This document shows positions 31,375 through 33,124 of a stretch of 33,124 nt of DNA, piece after piece. Position numbers and translations under genes: made by a program. Position 1 is the stretch's first letter, and each line of letters starts with the position of its first letter. The notes under the pieces were generated by a model. The model worked only from the letters and a program-made list of their open reading frames with translations, searched no databases and was not told the origin of the DNA. Origin of the DNA: an uncultured Actinoplanes sp. (GTDB taxonomy: Bacteria; Actinomycetota; Actinomycetes; Mycobacteriales; Micromonosporaceae); contig NZ_CAKUCL010000057.1 in assembly GCF_934643405.1 (NCBI RefSeq), positions 1-33,124 on the forward strand. Reading direction: 5' to 3'.

Positions 31375-31920
31375 ATGCTGCTGAGGGAAGAACGGGTCCA
31401 CGACCGTGAGACGGTCGGCTCGATCCATCGGCGCGCGTTCGGCGGCGACCACGGCGCCGTCGTGGCCGGCCTGGTGAACGATCTCCGACGCGACGACCCG
31501 GACGCGGCGTCCTTCGTGGCCGAGGAAGCCGGCCGTGTCGTCGGCCATGTCATGTTCAGCCGGTGCCTGCTCGACGCGCCGCGAAGGCTCGTCGAGGTCG
31601 CGTCTCTGAGCCCGCTCGCGGTGGTCCCGGAGCGGCAGCGTCGTGGGGTCGGTTCCGCGCTGATCCGCCACGGTCTGCGCCGGCTCGACGATCGGGGAGT
31701 GCCGCTGGTGTTCCTGGAAGGAGATCCGGCGTACTACGCGCGCGCCGGTTTCGTCCCCGCGGGCGAGCACGGCTTCCGTAAGCCGTCGCTGCGCATCCCG
31801 GATGAGGGCTTCCAGGTGATCAGGCTGTCCGCGTACGAGCCTTGGATGACGGGGACGTTCGTCTATTCCGACACGTTCTGGAGGCACGACTGCGTCGGCC
31901 TCCGCGACGCGGACGCCTGA
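31375..31920 (+). CDS. GNAT family N-acetyltransferase
   Basis: Cytoplasmic acetyl-CoA-dependent acetyltransferase of 181 residues in the YhbS-like GNAT branch; substrate unknown. The N-terminal strand-helix MLLREERVHDRETVGSIHRRAF is typical, followed by the beta-4 strand ASLSPLAVVPERQRRGVGSALI (about 80-101, in two parts) that contains the acetyl-CoA pyrophosphate loop QRRGVG, and FLEGDPAYYARAGF, the conserved GDPxYYxRxGF motif of the subfamily. I start at ATG 31375 because it opens directly on the first beta strand; a GTG at 31351 would add eight residues. The ribosome site is weak. The gene follows the ggt terminator, so it is probably its own transcript. Confidence 0.88.
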   Translation: MLLREERVHDRETVGSIHRRAFGGDHGAVVAGLVNDLRRDDPDAASFVAEEAGRVVGHVMFSRCLLDAPRRLVEVASLSPLAVVPERQRRGVGSALIRHGLRRLDDRGVPLVFLEGDPAYYARAGFVPAGEHGFRKPSLRIPDEGFQVIRLSAYEPWMTGTFVYSDTFWRHDCVGLRDADA

Positions 31921-32078
31921 GCCTCAGGCGGCGAACCCCGTCGGCCCCCTGTATCCGCCCGGCCGACCACCGCCGGCCGAGCGCCGCGCAAGGCGTGGCC
32001 GGCGGGCGGACAGGTCATCCGGCGTATGCGGCCGAGCCTGGGCCGGCGCCGGGCCGAAGTGTCGGCGGACGGCCAGGT

Positions 32079-32592
32079 TCAGAGAATGTGCTCGCGCCAG
32101 TCTTGGCGGGGTGCGCCGAAGAGCAGGCCGTTCTCGTCGAGGGCGTTGCAGATCGTCAAGTGGCGTGCCGGGAAGGCGAAACCGAGGGCGATGCTGCCGT
32201 CGGCCATGTCTCCGCCGGCGTATTCGAGGAGCTTCGCCTGGCGCAGCGTTTGTCCCCGGAGCTCTTCGAGCTGCTCGATCGGCTCCGCCCGCCAGGAAAG
32301 TTGGAATTCGTCGGAGGTCGGCCAGGTGACGTTCTGACGTGGGTCGATGCTGTTGAAGGTGATCGAGAGGTCGTCGAACTTCTGATGGTTGATCTCGACG
32401 CGCTCGTCGCCGAAGTCGAGCAGGACGGGGCAGTCGGTGAACCATTCGTCGGCGCGGAGGTCCCAGACCAGCCAGACATGGTGCAAGGTGCGGCCGGCGA
32501 GCCCAGCAAGACGACGGCCGTGAGTGGTGGCGATTTAAGTCCAGTCCCTGAAGCCAGCCGGGCCGGTAACCGGTGATCCCGAAGTCGAACAC
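32079..32592 (-). CDS. Unknown protein, apparently frameshifted near 32535
   Basis: Unrecognised soluble protein. The longer piece (32079-32534) reads ATTHGRRLAGLAGRTLHHVWLVWDL, DEWFTDCPVLLDFGDERVEINHQKF and a later DWREHIL end, with Trp/Asp-rich beta-like strands. In its own frame it runs into a TAA at 32535-32537 with no start codon before it except a TTG at 32486. One frame over, a GTG at 32592 preceded by AGGG gives FDFGITGYRPGWLQGLDL, ending exactly where the other frame begins. Dropping one A from the AAA run would join both into about 160 residues. This is either a real frameshift, a sequence error or recoding. The joined frame carries a TTA Leu codon at the shift. The upstream gene on this strand ends 40 bases away. 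Confidence 0.6.
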
Positions 32593-32632
32593 GTGATCAC
32601 CCTGCCGTCCGCTGTCCGTTCGGCCGGTGCCG

Positions 32633-33067
32633 TCATTCACCGTGGTCACCAGCATTGGAGGCGACCCCCTGCGCCTGGGTTGGCAGATTCCCCTCCAACA
32701 GCCGGTGGGAGATGGCCGACTTCGTTTCTGCGTCCAGGGTTTCCGGCAGAGCTTCGAACGACGGTGGCCAGACATCCAGCAGGGAGAAGATCTCGTGATC
32801 GTGGCGAAGCGTCAGGAGCAGTGCGCAGCGCCAGTGAGGCGAGAACTCGGGCCGCCGTCCCGTGTTGTGAACCACCACCGGGTGCAGATAGTGGATCGCC
32901 GATGGCGCCGCGTTCGTAGCCAGCCATCCCGGCCCGTGATGACGGTTGAATCCCCGTTCCCGCGCCTCATCATCCAGCCGTACCAGCTCCGTGGTCCCGA
33001 TCGACTTGACGGTGCGCGGAACGCTTGAGGACACCTCATGAGTCTTCCATGAGCCGAGCAACAGCAT
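32633..33067 (-). CDS. Protein of unknown function (144 aa)
   Basis: A 144-residue soluble protein I do not recognise. It has good mixed composition with Trp, His, Asn and Phe (GFNRHHGPGWLATNAAPSAIHYLHPVVVHN in part, at about 39-68), then RCALLLTLRHDHEIFSLLDVWPPSFEALPE around 79-108 and a polar C-terminus. The pattern of two hydrophobic strands followed by a helix suggests a small alpha/beta domain. ATG at 33067 is used, without a clear ribosome site; an upstream start is possible. It ends 40 bases before the frameshifted gene on the same strand, so both may be one transcript. No signal peptide or membrane segment. Less GC-rich codon use than most neighbours hints at later acquisition, weakly. 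Confidence 0.6.
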   Translation of the reverse strand: MLLLGSWKTHEVSSSVPRTVKSIGTTELVRLDDEARERGFNRHHGPGWLATNAAPSAIHYLHPVVVHNTGRRPEFSPHWRCALLLTLRHDHEIFSLLDVWPPSFEALPETLDAETKSAISHRLLEGNLPTQAQGVASNAGDHGE

Positions 33068-33124
33068 GCTGACCGGTGGCGCGCCGAGTAGGCGCGGGGC
33101 GTCGGCGAGATGACGTCCGGACCC

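Noticed and set aside
29518..31887. A 789-codon minus-strand frame opposite ggt and the acetyltransferase
   Set aside because: It is antisense to two confident genes and has only low-complexity composition.
31924..32775. A 283-codon minus-strand frame spanning both unknown genes at the right end
   Set aside because: Only its middle part (near 32540-32592) looks protein-like, and this is accounted for by the frameshifted gene; the rest is Arg/Pro-rich shadow.

Overview
The window is very GC-rich, coding-dense chromosomal DNA from an actinobacterium. Lsr2, an F420-dependent glucose-6-phosphate dehydrogenase plus two more luciferase-like F420 enzymes, a SpoIIE-type phosphatase with an RsbW-like kinase, and two FliA/WhiG sigma factors together suggest the Micromonosporaceae, perhaps Actinoplanes or a relative. 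That placement is inferred from gene content. I saw no rRNA, tRNA, CRISPR array, transposase, integrase or phage gene, so this looks like ordinary chromosome rather than an island.

Layout. 1-1365 (-): DEAD-box RNA helicase, cut by the window edge. 1654-6832: two paralogous FliA/WhiG sigma factors face each other across a lipoprotein gene and a HelD-type RNA polymerase recycling factor. A 322-base non-coding stretch (2503-2824) holds a triple 36-bp hairpin repeat and a 98-base inverted repeat. 7036-9217: DUF456 membrane protein, D-Ala-D-Ala carboxypeptidase and a coupled unknown gene. 9407-9751: Lsr2. 9802-11164 (-): MarR regulator with an F420/luciferase-like oxidoreductase. 11245-12871 (-): SpoIIE-type phosphatase and RsbW-like ATPase. 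13009-15784 (+): a protein joining an ECF sigma factor, a zinc-finger anti-sigma-like segment, one membrane helix and an external GH128 glucanase, followed 10 bases later by fgd. 15790-18344: a GT2-like protein (-), then a translationally coupled pair, F420-type oxidoreductase and HAD phosphatase (+). 18332-20321: FAD monooxygenase (-) divergent from a TetR regulator (+) with a shared operator-like palindrome. 20390-22719 (+): sodium:solute symporter, its small membrane partner and an unknown 83-aa protein, closed by a second triple hairpin array (22729-22891). 22897-24036 (-): PQQ-type sugar dehydrogenase lipoprotein. 24155-31272 (+): secreted alpha/beta hydrolase, a heterodimeric ABC exporter behind a 19-bp palindrome, and a secreted gamma-glutamyltransferase. 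31375-31920 (+): GNAT acetyltransferase. 32079-33067 (-): two unknown genes, one apparently frameshifted.

How it fits together. Transcription control dominates the first half: three sigma factors, HelD, Lsr2, an anti-sigma-type kinase/phosphatase pair and a MarR protein. Fgd would supply reduced F420 to enzymes like the two neighbouring luciferase-like oxidoreductases. The second half is mostly envelope and export functions. The most distinctive item is the membrane-spanning sigma factor with an intact-looking GH128 domain outside, which reads as a one-protein glucan-to-transcription signalling device. The next most unusual are the two triple-palindrome arrays, each sitting between convergent genes.
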